NCBI RefSeq assembly: GCF_900112615.1
Contig: NZ_FOMK01000001.1
Location: forward strand, 186,001-250,000
DNA from: Chitinophaga sp. CF118
Lineage (GTDB): Bacteria; Bacteroidota; Bacteroidia; Chitinophagales; Chitinophagaceae
Reading direction: 5' to 3'
DNA length: 64,000 nucleotides
Shown here: in pieces, positions 1 to 7,971 of the stretch
How positions within the stretch are numbered: position 1 is the first letter of the stretch
Layout of the letters: every line of letters begins with the position of its first letter
The notes under the pieces: model-generated
The model's input: only the letters and a program-made list of their open reading frames with translations
The model's database searches: none
Told to the model about the DNA's origin: nothing
Translations under genes and position numbers: made by a program

Positions 1-343
1 CATCTGCCGCCGGTTGTGCTTCTGTAAAGTCTTTTACGAACCAGTAAGTATAATGCTCACGTCCTGTATTATAAATATCAGGTATGCGCAAATTGTTCAT
101 ACCATAAAACGGATCCGGCACCAGGTGGTTATTCAATAATGTTGTCAGCACTGTACCGGGTACTGTAGCCGGTAACCAGCCCATCAGCTTATAAGAAGGA
201 GCAGAAAGTGCTTCCCCTTTTACTGTCACACTGGAAATATTGCGGCACTCCCATCCACTGTTAAGCTCATACTGGCTTTGTGCTGCTAACTTTAAAAAAG
301 GTAATAACAAAAAAAAAGAAACATTCAGTATTCTCCGAACCAT
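1..343 (-). CDS. Secreted glycoside hydrolase family 2 protein, N-terminal part only
   Basis: The reverse-strand reading frame opens with ATG at 343 and runs off the window start, so about 114 residues are visible. It begins with a signal peptide ending near LAAQS. A stretch typical of the GH2 N-terminal sugar-binding domain follows, including ATVPGTVL and PDPFYGMNNL. In the family this jelly-roll domain precedes an immunoglobulin-like and a TIM-barrel domain; neither is visible here. The PDPFYG signature is common in beta-mannosidase and exo-beta-glucosaminidase branches, but the specificity cannot be decided. An ATG 8 bases upstream in another frame stops at once and was rejected. Confidence 0.8.
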   Translation of the reverse strand, partial: MVRRILNVSFFLLLPFLKLAAQSQYELNSGWECRNISSVTVKGEALSAPSYKLMGWLPATVPGTVLTTLLNNHLVPDPFYGMNNLRIPDIYNTGREHYTYWFVKDFTEAQPAAD

Positions 344-459
344 ATGTACATTTAATTTAAAGGCGACCTGTTGCCTTGTTCACTGATGAGACAAAAATAT
401 ATGTTGAAATGTCAAAATCAAAATACGAAGGGTGAATAATGGATGGGTGGCTAAATTAA

Positions 460-510
460 ATAAAAAAAGGTGAAAAGTGAATCCTTTTGGAGGCGCCACT
501 TTTCACCTTG
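460..510 (-). terminator. Intrinsic terminator of the lipoprotein gene
   Basis: A 13-bp perfect stem (467-479 with 497-509, AAGGTGAAAAGTG and its complement) encloses a 17-base loop. On the minus strand it is followed by a run of T (plus-strand A run at 462-468). It lies 20 bases past the lipoprotein stop. Confidence 0.75.
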
Positions 511-529
511 CTATTACTGCTGTAAAAAT

Positions 530-940
530 CTATACAGGATCTGAGTCTACAAGCACAATCTTAACGGTAATTGCTGCTGTAGGATGATTTGCAGGGAGAG
601 AGCCGTCTGCATTCTGGCTATCAATAGAAATTGATCCGATAGAGTGTGTTACTTCAAACGTACTACCAAATAACACATCTGGAATAGCTTCATAAACAAT
701 ACCATCAAAAGAAATGTACACCAGTACCCCATTGGTATTATATACCCGCCCATCAATTTCAGGCATACTGATCGTTACATAATAAGTATTCTTGTCGGTA
801 TCCAGCTTCCAGTCACTGGGATTTACAGTAGTAGTGATAGTACGGTTGGGAACTACTACCTGTTGAATAATTTCCTCTTTTCTACAACTTGAAAAAAGGA
901 CACCCAGTACCAACAAGGGCAAGAACAGGAATGATTTCAT
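530..940 (-). CDS. Small hypothetical lipoprotein
   Basis: The protein has 136 residues from the ATG at 940. A longer frame exists upstream, but only this start places the signal peptide at the N-terminus. The lipobox LFSSC near residues 15-19 predicts lipid attachment and location in the outer membrane or periplasm. The mature part is beta-rich, with several short alternating hydrophobic strands and no motif I recognise. It is last in a minus-strand group after the HEAT protein, 91 bases away, and is followed by its own terminator. No function is assigned. Confidence 0.75.
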   Translation of the reverse strand: MKSFLFLPLLVLGVLFSSCRKEEIIQQVVVPNRTITTTVNPSDWKLDTDKNTYYVTISMPEIDGRVYNTNGVLVYISFDGIVYEAIPDVLFGSTFEVTHSIGSISIDSQNADGSLPANHPTAAITVKIVLVDSDPV

Positions 941-1031
941 AATAAGATCTAATTGACGGTGATGGAATATAGATATGTGCTTACAGCAACATGTATTAAA
1001 GAATCTATAAATAACAAAATAAGTGCCATGA

Positions 1032-2360
1032 TTATTGAGCAGGTCTCCTGATGGCAAGAACCTCTCTCAGTGCAGCTTGTGCAAAGGGAGGCTGAAAGGC
1101 CATGGAGGCTGATACACTAGCCAATACATCCTGCCCCCGGATAGCCAGTAATACGTCCCTTATGGCAATAACTGAAAGCGTATCGGCCGTTTTCATAGAG
1201 TTCAGCAAAGCAGGTACCATTCCGCTGCTACCAAAAACACCCACGGCCTGTATTGCAGCCAGCTTCACTTCCGGATTTTTATCAGACAGGGCTTTCATGA
1301 TAAATTTGCTGGCCACGGTCTGTTTACTGTTTCCCAGCATCGTGATCACACCAGCTTTTACAGGAGCTTCCGAACGTTCAGCTTTGATCATCCATAACTC
1401 CGCTTTGCCGGACGTCATCATTCTTTCAGCAAGTTTAAAAGCGGCAGCACGATAAGCAGGCTGTGTATCATCTACAGCACGCATCAGGATCATTGTGGCA
1501 TCATTGCTACGGGTTTCGGTGAGCACTTTTAATGCGGCAGCACGGAAAGCTGTTTCATGGCTGTTCTTCAGCAGTTTTTCTGCTGCCTTCACAGCCGGGC
1601 CAATGGGCCAGTTTTCTGCCAGCCGCCAGGTATATAACAGGTAAGCAGCAGTAGCATAAGTGGAATCGGATTTGTATTGGCTTTTTGCAGCAGCAGCTGC
1701 CAAAAGAGGTTCACTATTCCCATTCCCCACGTTTGCCAATGCCAGCAATGCTGTTTTTCTGGTCAGTGGATCTTCTGATGCTGTATAGGTTGTGAGATCG
1801 TCGAGTGCACCCAGATAGCGAAGCTGTCCCAGTGCTGCTATCAGCGTTATCCTGCTGTTACCGGTAGCTTTTTTCAGTGCGGCCAGTATAGCCACTTTTG
1901 CATCGGGACTTTTGATCTGAAGAAGTGCCCTTGTTGCAGGATCGCACAGGCGTTTGTTTGTAAGATATTGTTTCAATACCGGCACAGCCTTATTATCCCC
2001 GCAAATTTCCAGCAATGAAATAATGAATGCTTTGTTTTCCACGTCGGGCATTCGCACAAGTGCTTTGCAAAAGGCCCTGGAGGCAATTTTACGTGTATCT
2101 TCCTTTGCTGCCTGGGTTACATAATAAGCATAACCGCCTAATGCATATTGCAATGCTGTATTATCTCCTGTTTTTGCCGGTTTTAGCATCAGCGTCCGGG
2201 CTATCAGCCCGGCTTCTCCAGCAGCAGTTAACTTTTTCATCTCTGCTGCAAGCCTGCTGCTGTCTGTCGCAGGAAACTTTCCCGGCATTTTAGCGGGCAG
2301 TGTTTGTGCCTGTGCAAACCAACCGCTGCAAATCAGCAATATCAGAAGTATCTTTTTCAT
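1032..2360 (-). CDS. Secreted HEAT-repeat protein
   Basis: The protein has about 442 residues from the ATG at 2360, chosen because it places the signal peptide (hydrophobic core, then AQAQT) at the N-terminus. The rest is an alpha-solenoid of roughly 30-40 residue units of the HEAT type, for example AALGQLRYLGALDDL and AAIQAVGVFGSSGMVPALL. The start is 5 bases after the stop of the Gfo/Idh oxidoreductase, so the two are probably co-transcribed. In other Bacteroidota, HEAT segments near such oxidoreductases often belong to longer proteins with a DUF1080 carbohydrate-hydrolase domain (family knowledge). That domain is absent here. It probably acts as a periplasmic scaffold or binding protein; no catalytic residues are visible. 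Confidence 0.75.
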   Translation of the reverse strand: MKKILLILLICSGWFAQAQTLPAKMPGKFPATDSSRLAAEMKKLTAAGEAGLIARTLMLKPAKTGDNTALQYALGGYAYYVTQAAKEDTRKIASRAFCKALVRMPDVENKAFIISLLEICGDNKAVPVLKQYLTNKRLCDPATRALLQIKSPDAKVAILAALKKATGNSRITLIAALGQLRYLGALDDLTTYTASEDPLTRKTALLALANVGNGNSEPLLAAAAAKSQYKSDSTYATAAYLLYTWRLAENWPIGPAVKAAEKLLKNSHETAFRAAALKVLTETRSNDATMILMRAVDDTQPAYRAAAFKLAERMMTSGKAELWMIKAERSEAPVKAGVITMLGNSKQTVASKFIMKALSDKNPEVKLAAIQAVGVFGSSGMVPALLNSMKTADTLSVIAIRDVLLAIRGQDVLASVSASMAFQPPFAQAALREVLAIRRPAQ

Positions 2361-2365
2361 ACTGT

Positions 2366-3637
2366 TTAATATAAGTTCCATGGAGCCCGCATGGGAGGGT
2401 CTATCAATTGATTGGCCCCATCATCATATATGAATGTCTGTTTTACAGGATCGAATTCCAGCGACCGACCCAGCTGTAATGCAATCTTTGCCATGTTGAC
2501 CAGTGTGCAGGAGCGGTGACCATTTTCTTCGTTGAGGGCAAACTGTTTGCGGAGACGTACAGCCTCATTAAAGTCAGTAATCTGCACCGGAGGCTCAGGA
2601 TAAGCTGTTAGTTTCTTTGCCAGATCCGGAATATCTGACCTGAAACCGGGATATAATTTACCTAGCGGACCTTCAATATAAGCAGCCCCTTCATCTTTTC
2701 CTTCTCCATCCAGTACTATCTGGCAACCGTCATCATAAGTATAAGTAATACGCCTCCAGGTGCCCACGGCATCCGGATGTTGCTGAGGAGCGTCTATTTC
2801 TACAGATACGGGACTGGTGTGATCTTTACCAAGAAGATATTGTACGGGATCCAGATAATGCTGTCCCATGTCTCCCAATCCCCCGCCATCATAATCCCAG
2901 TAGCCCCGGAAGGTTTGGTGTACACGATGTGGATGATAGGGTTTATAAGGCGCAGGTCCCAGCCAGCGGTCATAGTTCAGGTCTTCCGGTATCGGCATAA
3001 CAGGCAGATTGGTTTTTCCGACCCAGTTAAATTTCCAGTCGAATCCCGTATGTTGGCTTACAGTTACTTTCAGCGGCCACCCTAACAAACCACTGTTCAC
3101 CAGTTTTTTAACTGGTTTTACCGGTGTATTCAATCCGTAAAAATTATCTTCAAACCGGAACCAGGTATTTAGCCGGAAGATACGGCCATACTGCTGTACA
3201 GCCTCTATTACCCGTTTCCCTTCCCCGATAGTGCGTGTCATAGGTTTTTCACACCATATATCTTTTCCTGCCGCAGCAGCGTCTACAGAAATGATTCCAT
3301 GCCAGTGAGGAGGAGTGGCGATATGAACAATATCCACTTCCGGGAGTTGGATCACTTCCCTGTAATCATCAAAGGTTTTAACTCCTTTTTCCAACAGTTC
3401 TTTTGCCTGCAGCAGATGTCCACGATCCACATCACAAATAGCCACTACCCGGGTTCCGCCATATGCAAAGTGATTTCGGCCCATCTCCCCTGTCCCTATA
3501 ACGGCTTTAGTCAACTGATCACTGGGAGCAAGATAACCCCGGCCCAGAACATGCCGCGGTACGATGGTAAAGGCTGCTACTGCACCCACCGTATTTCTGA
3601 TAAATGCCCGTCTGGAATGATTCTTTTTCTGTTCCAT
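2366..3637 (-). CDS. Tat-exported Gfo/Idh/MocA family oxidoreductase
   Basis: The protein has 423 residues from the ATG at 3637; a TTG 12 bases upstream is in frame but less likely. The N-terminus carries a twin-arginine signal (SRRAFIRNT, then a hydrophobic stretch), so a folded, cofactor-loaded enzyme is probably exported to the periplasm. The Rossmann part has GTGEMGRNHF and AICDVD. The family motif CEKPMT lies near residue 130, followed by the alpha/beta substrate domain. Relatives oxidise or reduce sugars or cyclitols with tightly bound NAD(P). The substrate is unknown. It is first in the operon with the HEAT protein and divergent from an AraC regulator that may control it. Confidence 0.88.
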   Translation of the reverse strand: MEQKKNHSRRAFIRNTVGAVAAFTIVPRHVLGRGYLAPSDQLTKAVIGTGEMGRNHFAYGGTRVVAICDVDRGHLLQAKELLEKGVKTFDDYREVIQLPEVDIVHIATPPHWHGIISVDAAAAGKDIWCEKPMTRTIGEGKRVIEAVQQYGRIFRLNTWFRFEDNFYGLNTPVKPVKKLVNSGLLGWPLKVTVSQHTGFDWKFNWVGKTNLPVMPIPEDLNYDRWLGPAPYKPYHPHRVHQTFRGYWDYDGGGLGDMGQHYLDPVQYLLGKDHTSPVSVEIDAPQQHPDAVGTWRRITYTYDDGCQIVLDGEGKDEGAAYIEGPLGKLYPGFRSDIPDLAKKLTAYPEPPVQITDFNEAVRLRKQFALNEENGHRSCTLVNMAKIALQLGRSLEFDPVKQTFIYDDGANQLIDPPMRAPWNLY

Positions 3638-3709
3638 GGTTGAGTCCAAAAGTGCGGACCGGCAGGCAAGATATGAAAATCATTTTGCAAGTGTATATAT
3701 AAGACGTTA

Positions 3710-3728
3710 ACTGCAAGATATTTGCAGT
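3710..3728. promoter_or_regulatory. Palindrome between divergent oxidoreductase and AraC genes
   Basis: Seven-base perfect arms ACTGCAA and TTGCAGT are separated by five bases (gatat). The site lies centrally in the 200-base divergent region. It could be an operator for the adjacent AraC protein or another regulator; this is inference from position only. Confidence 0.3.
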
Positions 3729-3837
3729 AATAAATGGTATATTCGTTGCAGGACCAAACAAAAGTTTGTTTTGTGTCTTCTCAAATACCACGTAGTTAAC
3801 CATTACATCAACCACAAGTCACTGTTAAAACATAATT

Positions 3838-4797
3838 ATGCCCGCTGTACTATTACCACAGAAGGTAAAGATATTTCCGGCGATACCAGCGCAATATCAA
3901 CGCTACGTATACCCTTTTTCAAAACCTCTTTTCAAAACCACACCTACATTTTCGCGTATAGAACAGGTTACTACCATACCAGGCTGCCGCGTGTCCAGCA
4001 TAATTAATATTGCAGAGGAGGAAACAGTGATACGTCAAAACCGTAAAAGAGCTGTTATAATGTTACAGGTAACCCTTAGTGGGGAGATCATCTGCAGTCT
4101 GCCATCTTCAGAAAAAATCACACTATCAAAAGGAGAATATCACCTGTTAAAGTTAAACGCCGGGCAGCAGCAGTTGTACTTACAACCAGGCATTAATGAA
4201 TTTATGCGGTTTGAGATCTCTCCTGCCCTGTTACAGGAACTGTTGCCGGATACTTTCCTTGTCCGGGAGATACTCACTAAAAAAGGAGATTATTGTACCA
4301 CCAGCGTACCTGAATCGGGCAATGTAAAAAACAAAGTACATACACTGATCAACCAGTTGAGAAGTACGTATATCACAGATGGTATCCAACAACTGAAACA
4401 GCATACACGAATTAAAGAATTAATCTCCTCGGCTATCACTACTTTACCCTTATCTCATAAAAACATCGTTATGAATAATCCCCACCATGAACGAATCACC
4501 AGGATACAAACGTATATCAATGAAAACCTGCATAAATCAATTTCACTTTCTGTACTTGCAGGTATTTATTATATCAGCGAATCAAAATTAAAACAGGATT
4601 TTAAAAAGTATCTTAATTCTTCCGTACAGGTATATCTGCAGGAACAGCGAATGGGAAAGGCATTAAATATGTTACAACATTCAGATCAGGAGATTTCTGA
4701 TATAGCCTTTGAAGTAGGATATGCCAATGTATCTAGTTTTACCAGGGAATTCAGGAAGCATTATGCCTGTACTCCCAAGGATATCAGGATAAGATGA
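3838..4797 (+). CDS. AraC-family transcriptional regulator
   Basis: The protein has 319 residues. The C-terminal 100 residues (about 215-319) form the double helix-turn-helix AraC DNA-binding domain. The first helix-turn-helix is around LSVLAGIYYISESKLKQDFK. The second contains the classic ISDIAFEVGYANVSSFTREF followed by FRKHYACTPKDIR. The N-terminal 200 residues are a beta-rich sensor region without a recognisable cupin motif. It is divergent from the Gfo/Idh-HEAT operon and sits before the ECF sigma gene on the same strand. A sugar-responsive role is plausible but not shown. The first available ATG was used. Confidence 0.88.
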   Translation: MPAVLLPQKVKIFPAIPAQYQRYVYPFSKPLFKTTPTFSRIEQVTTIPGCRVSSIINIAEEETVIRQNRKRAVIMLQVTLSGEIICSLPSSEKITLSKGEYHLLKLNAGQQQLYLQPGINEFMRFEISPALLQELLPDTFLVREILTKKGDYCTTSVPESGNVKNKVHTLINQLRSTYITDGIQQLKQHTRIKELISSAITTLPLSHKNIVMNNPHHERITRIQTYINENLHKSISLSVLAGIYYISESKLKQDFKKYLNSSVQVYLQEQRMGKALNMLQHSDQEISDIAFEVGYANVSSFTREFRKHYACTPKDIRIR

Positions 4798-4984
4798 TGA
4801 ACCGTACTACTGCATTTTTATCGTACAAATACTCAGTACTCCTTACTGCCTGATAAATATTTTTTTACTTTTTTATTTAGAAAAAATGACGATAAGATAA
4901 ACATTTTTAATACATTAGCAGCATATAGCGTTATGGAGCTCTCAACTCATTTACATTTCATTAACAACTTATTATTTAAGTTAA

Positions 4985-5017
4985 TTTGTTAAAACTATAA
5001 TGTCTTTAGTAGTTTTG
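4985..5017 (+). promoter_or_regulatory. Bacteroidota-type promoter of the ECF sigma gene
   Basis: TTTG at 4985-4988 and TAGTTTTG at 5010-5017 match the Bacteroidota -33 TTTG and -7 TAnnTTTG elements with 21 bases between. They lie 85 bases before the sigma start codon. The rest of the 305-base gap (4798-5102) is AT-rich with nothing else recognised. Confidence 0.55.
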
Positions 5018-5102
5018 CCCCGTCTTAGCAAAATTGTATTAGAATTGGCTTTCAGAGTAGAATACAAGCATTTAATCCGTAAATCGTAAAGAGGGTATAA
5101 GA

Positions 5103-5648
5103 ATGCGTCATGCGAATACGAACAATCTGCGGCAGGAGTGCCAGCCTGCAGATGATGAAGTTACGTACGAAAACATATTTAAGCTGTATGCAAAAGCTCT
5201 CTGGGCCGAAGCATATCGCCTTTTACAAGATCAGCAGGAAGCAAAAGACCTTGTTCAGGAATTACTGATTGAGATCTGGGAAAAAAGATCATTGAAGAAT
5301 ATAGAAACAACGGTAATGTCCTACCTGTTCCAATCTATTCGTTATAAATGTTACCGTTATATCAGAAATAAAAATGCTGAAGAACATAAGGCGGCAGCCT
5401 GGTCGTTCTTCCAGGAAGATTACACGAAGATAGAAAGCAATATAGAAAGACAAGAGTTACAACAAAGTATAGCAGCAGCCATCAGTACATTGTCAATGCA
5501 ATCGTCCAAAATCTTTACACAGGTTTTCATCGAAGGTAAAAAAAGGAAAGAAGTAGCAGCAGATATGGGAATTTCAATAAACACTGTTAACGTTCACATT
5601 TACAATGCCTGCAAGAAATTAAAAGAGAAATTAGAAAAAACTCTATAA
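5103..5648 (+). CDS. ECF-type RNA polymerase sigma-70 factor
   Basis: The protein has 181 residues, the usual length of Bacteroidota extracytoplasmic-function sigma factors. Region 2 spans about residues 22-90 (FKLYAKALWAEAYRLL, then DLVQELLIEIWEKR). Region 4 spans about 125-178 and has the helix-turn-helix RKEVAADMGISINTVNVHIY. The partner anti-sigma FecR gene starts 42 bases downstream. In this phylum the pair normally controls an adjacent SusC/SusD outer-membrane uptake system. None follows here, so the regulon must be elsewhere (inference). Confidence 0.93.
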   Translation: MRHANTNNLRQECQPADDEVTYENIFKLYAKALWAEAYRLLQDQQEAKDLVQELLIEIWEKRSLKNIETTVMSYLFQSIRYKCYRYIRNKNAEEHKAAAWSFFQEDYTKIESNIERQELQQSIAAAISTLSMQSSKIFTQVFIEGKKRKEVAADMGISINTVNVHIYNACKKLKEKLEKTL

Positions 5649-5690
5649 TCCAGTAAATGATTTTGACATAAATTGTCACTCCTGTTTGAA

Positions 5691-6824
5691 ATGGATATTC
5701 AACGGGAAACCATATATCAGTTGTTGCTATTAAAACTTACCGGATCCCTGGAAGAAAAGGAAGAAGGATATATCAACTCGCTGATAGAAAGTGATCCTGA
5801 AGTGTGGACTTTGTGGAATGAGATCCAGGCAGATTTTGCAGCTCCTTTTCAGCAGGAGGCACTGCAAAACTTTGATACGGAATCATTACTGGCAACTGTA
5901 AGTGAAGAAATGATCCGCCGCAAACAACGGCGTGTGCGACAAAAGAAGACCTTGTTCCTTAGTGTTGTAATGCTGGTGGGCGTGGGTATATTCATTTACG
6001 TGATTATGCATACTGCCTCTCCTGTTGAAAATAATAGAATAGCAGATGCTTCCAAAAAAGTACTGCTGCAAATGGCAGATGGAGAACAGGTAAACCTTTC
6101 AGATAGTATTCATGAACAGACAACAGATCATGGTACGATTGCTTTAAGCAATACAAATGGGTTACTCTCCTACAAAGCAAACGAGGAAAACAGTGCAAAA
6201 GGCACAATCATAGTACCGGCAGGAAAAGATTATCGTATCCGGCTCGCAGATGGTACAGTAGTGTGGATGAACAGTGGCAGTCAACTGCAATTTCCTTTTC
6301 GCTTTTCCGGAAGCAGCAGGGAAATCACTATCACCGGAGAGGCTTTTATAAAAGTAGCTGCGAATCCGACGTTACCTTTTATCGTGCATACGCAACATAC
6401 AGTTGTACAGGTACTGGGAACATCCTTTAATGTGAACAGTTATGATTCGGGGAAAGTGACAGTATCATTGACGGAAGGAGCCGTTAAAATGAAAACAGAT
6501 AAAAGTGAAGTGTTGCTCAAACCCGGTTATCAGGCTACGGTTACAGCAAACAAAGAGATCGATACATGTGTATTTGATGAAGAAAATGACCTGGCCTGGC
6601 TAAAAGATCAGTACATCTTCAGACATAAAACTCTGAAAGAGATCATCCCGGTGCTGGAAAGGTGGTTTGATGTGCAGATAACATTTGATAATCCTGCTAT
6701 TGCCGGTAAAGTAGTTACCGGGCATATCATGAGATCGGATGAAATCAATACGGTACTAAGAATGCTGTCAATAATCAGCAACATTGATTATTACTATAAA
6801 GAAAACATTATACATATTAAATAG
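5691..6824 (+). CDS. FecR-family anti-sigma factor
   Basis: The protein has 377 residues from the ATG at 5691; a TTG six codons upstream was not chosen. A cytoplasmic N-terminal region of about 80 residues is followed by one transmembrane helix around residues 83-105. Next come the periplasmic FecR domain (about 170-265, with GKDYRIRLADGTVVWMNSGS and GEAFIKVAANPTLPF) and a C-terminal DUF4974 domain (about 305-377, VLERWFDVQITFDN). The family relays an outer-membrane transporter signal to its sigma factor. It is followed directly by a strong terminator, so the unit is bicistronic. Confidence 0.92.
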   Translation: MDIQRETIYQLLLLKLTGSLEEKEEGYINSLIESDPEVWTLWNEIQADFAAPFQQEALQNFDTESLLATVSEEMIRRKQRRVRQKKTLFLSVVMLVGVGIFIYVIMHTASPVENNRIADASKKVLLQMADGEQVNLSDSIHEQTTDHGTIALSNTNGLLSYKANEENSAKGTIIVPAGKDYRIRLADGTVVWMNSGSQLQFPFRFSGSSREITITGEAFIKVAANPTLPFIVHTQHTVVQVLGTSFNVNSYDSGKVTVSLTEGAVKMKTDKSEVLLKPGYQATVTANKEIDTCVFDEENDLAWLKDQYIFRHKTLKEIIPVLERWFDVQITFDNPAIAGKVVTGHIMRSDEINTVLRMLSIISNIDYYYKENIIHIK

Positions 6825-6879
6825 CGATCCCTCAGGGGTGAAACTATCATCTTCGTTTACGAACAATGCAAAATGAAAT

Positions 6880-6918
6880 ACCGGCGCTTTATTCCTTTAG
6901 TGCCGGTTTCTTTTTTTT
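6880..6918 (+). terminator. Terminator after fecR
   Basis: A 9-bp GC-rich stem (6880-6888 with 6899-6907, ACCGGCGCT with AGTGCCGGT, one G-T pair) is followed by a T-rich tract to 6918. It confirms that the sigma/FecR unit ends here without a SusC gene. Confidence 0.8.
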
Positions 6919-6937
6919 ACATAGATCGTGTATCTGC

Positions 6938-7144
6938 TTAATAAGCAGGCGGACGTTTTCTCCTGGTTTCATCATCACTTTCCAGCCTTTCGTCCAGATG
7001 TTCATCACTTTCTTCCCGGTCCATCTCTTTCGCCGGGCGTTCAGTTCCTTCAAATGCACCTCCGGAACCAGTATGTACTATGTTTTCTTCCCGTGAAGAT
7101 TGATTCTCTGCCTTATTACCACCGGAGTATGAGGTCAATTGCAT
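6938..7144 (-). CDS. Small acidic hydrophilic protein, function unknown
   Basis: The protein has 68 residues and starts with ATG. It is rich in Glu, Asp, Arg and Ser, with no hydrophobic segment and no cysteine. The C-terminal half contains a charged cluster around KEMDREESDEHLDERLESDD, so it is probably unstructured. It lies 30 bases after the SGNH hydrolase on the same strand and may be the last gene of that operon. The opposite strand also has an open frame, but it is hydrophobic and Phe-rich, as expected of a shadow. No family is recognised. Confidence 0.5.
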   Translation of the reverse strand: MQLTSYSGGNKAENQSSREENIVHTGSGGAFEGTERPAKEMDREESDEHLDERLESDDETRRKRPPAY

Positions 7145-7174
7145 CGTTTACAAAATTTTTTATTGAGTTGCATT

Positions 7175-7957
7175 TCACCGGACTGCCTTATAGATGGCTT
7201 TTCCCCAGAACTCTCCCAATACAGCAGCTCCCTGCCTGTTTGGATGAAGGTAAAAAACACCCTGCCAGCCTTCCTCTCCCTGCAAATCTGTTAGATAATG
7301 TTTTTTAAAATACGAAAAAGCCTGCTTATCTCCAACAGAAACTTGTCCGGGGTAGGTTTTATGATAATCCTTTACCAGTGCATCTATTTCGGGAAAGTAG
7401 GTCTGTAGCCTGTCCAGCCCAGCCTGCAGATATATTGCTCCATTATAGGTATTAGGGCTATACCAGGTGGGGTAATGGAAAATAACCCTGCATCTGGGGT
7501 AATCAGTCAATAATTTATTGGCAATGGCTTCCAGATTCTTACGGTAATTTTCCGGAGATACCGGTGAGCCATTAGGACCCTGTATAGCACTGTCATTCGT
7601 ACCCAGGATGATAGAAAAGATCAGTACAGCTGTTTCATCGGCCATATAACCTTTGGCGGCGGCAGCTACTTTATTAAAAGCAGTGCCTGTGGAGGGAAGA
7701 AAATCTACTGTAGTAAAACCACTTACACCCTGGTTGGAAAAAGAAACCCTTCCTATACCAGACTGTCTTTCCAGGTAAGCTGCTGCCTTTGCCGGTGGCG
7801 CCTGGGAAGAAGGATCAGATAGTAAAACACCATGAGTGATGCTGTTTCCAATAAAAACGATGTTCAGATTGGTGGCAATTCTTTGCGCCATTAAAGGATA
7901 CTGGCTGATAGTCAGCAGGAGCAGGATTAATCCTGTTAGTTGCACATAGGTTTTCAT
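7175..7957 (-). CDS. Secreted SGNH/GDSL hydrolase
   Basis: The protein has 260 residues from the ATG at 7957, which starts a clear signal peptide ending PLMAQR. SGNH blocks are visible: block I FIGNSITHG with the nucleophile Ser, block II around NQGVSG, block III ILGTND, and block V YLHPNRQGA with the catalytic His. The Asp usually three residues before that His is replaced by Phe. Relatives are esterases that deacetylate or de-esterify carbohydrates. It starts 14 bases after the kinase/response-regulator gene, so it belongs to the signalling operon. This may link that module to a cell-surface polysaccharide (inference). Confidence 0.85.
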   Translation of the reverse strand: MKTYVQLTGLILLLLTISQYPLMAQRIATNLNIVFIGNSITHGVLLSDPSSQAPPAKAAAYLERQSGIGRVSFSNQGVSGFTTVDFLPSTGTAFNKVAAAAKGYMADETAVLIFSIILGTNDSAIQGPNGSPVSPENYRKNLEAIANKLLTDYPRCRVIFHYPTWYSPNTYNGAIYLQAGLDRLQTYFPEIDALVKDYHKTYPGQVSVGDKQAFSYFKKHYLTDLQGEEGWQGVFYLHPNRQGAAVLGEFWGKAIYKAVR

Positions 7958-7971
7958 ATTCTTGACAATTA

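Noticed and set aside
1032-1100. HEAT protein truncated by a frameshift losing a DUF1080 domain
   Set aside because: The frame ends cleanly and the following 90 bases to the lipoprotein show no remnant of that domain in any frame.
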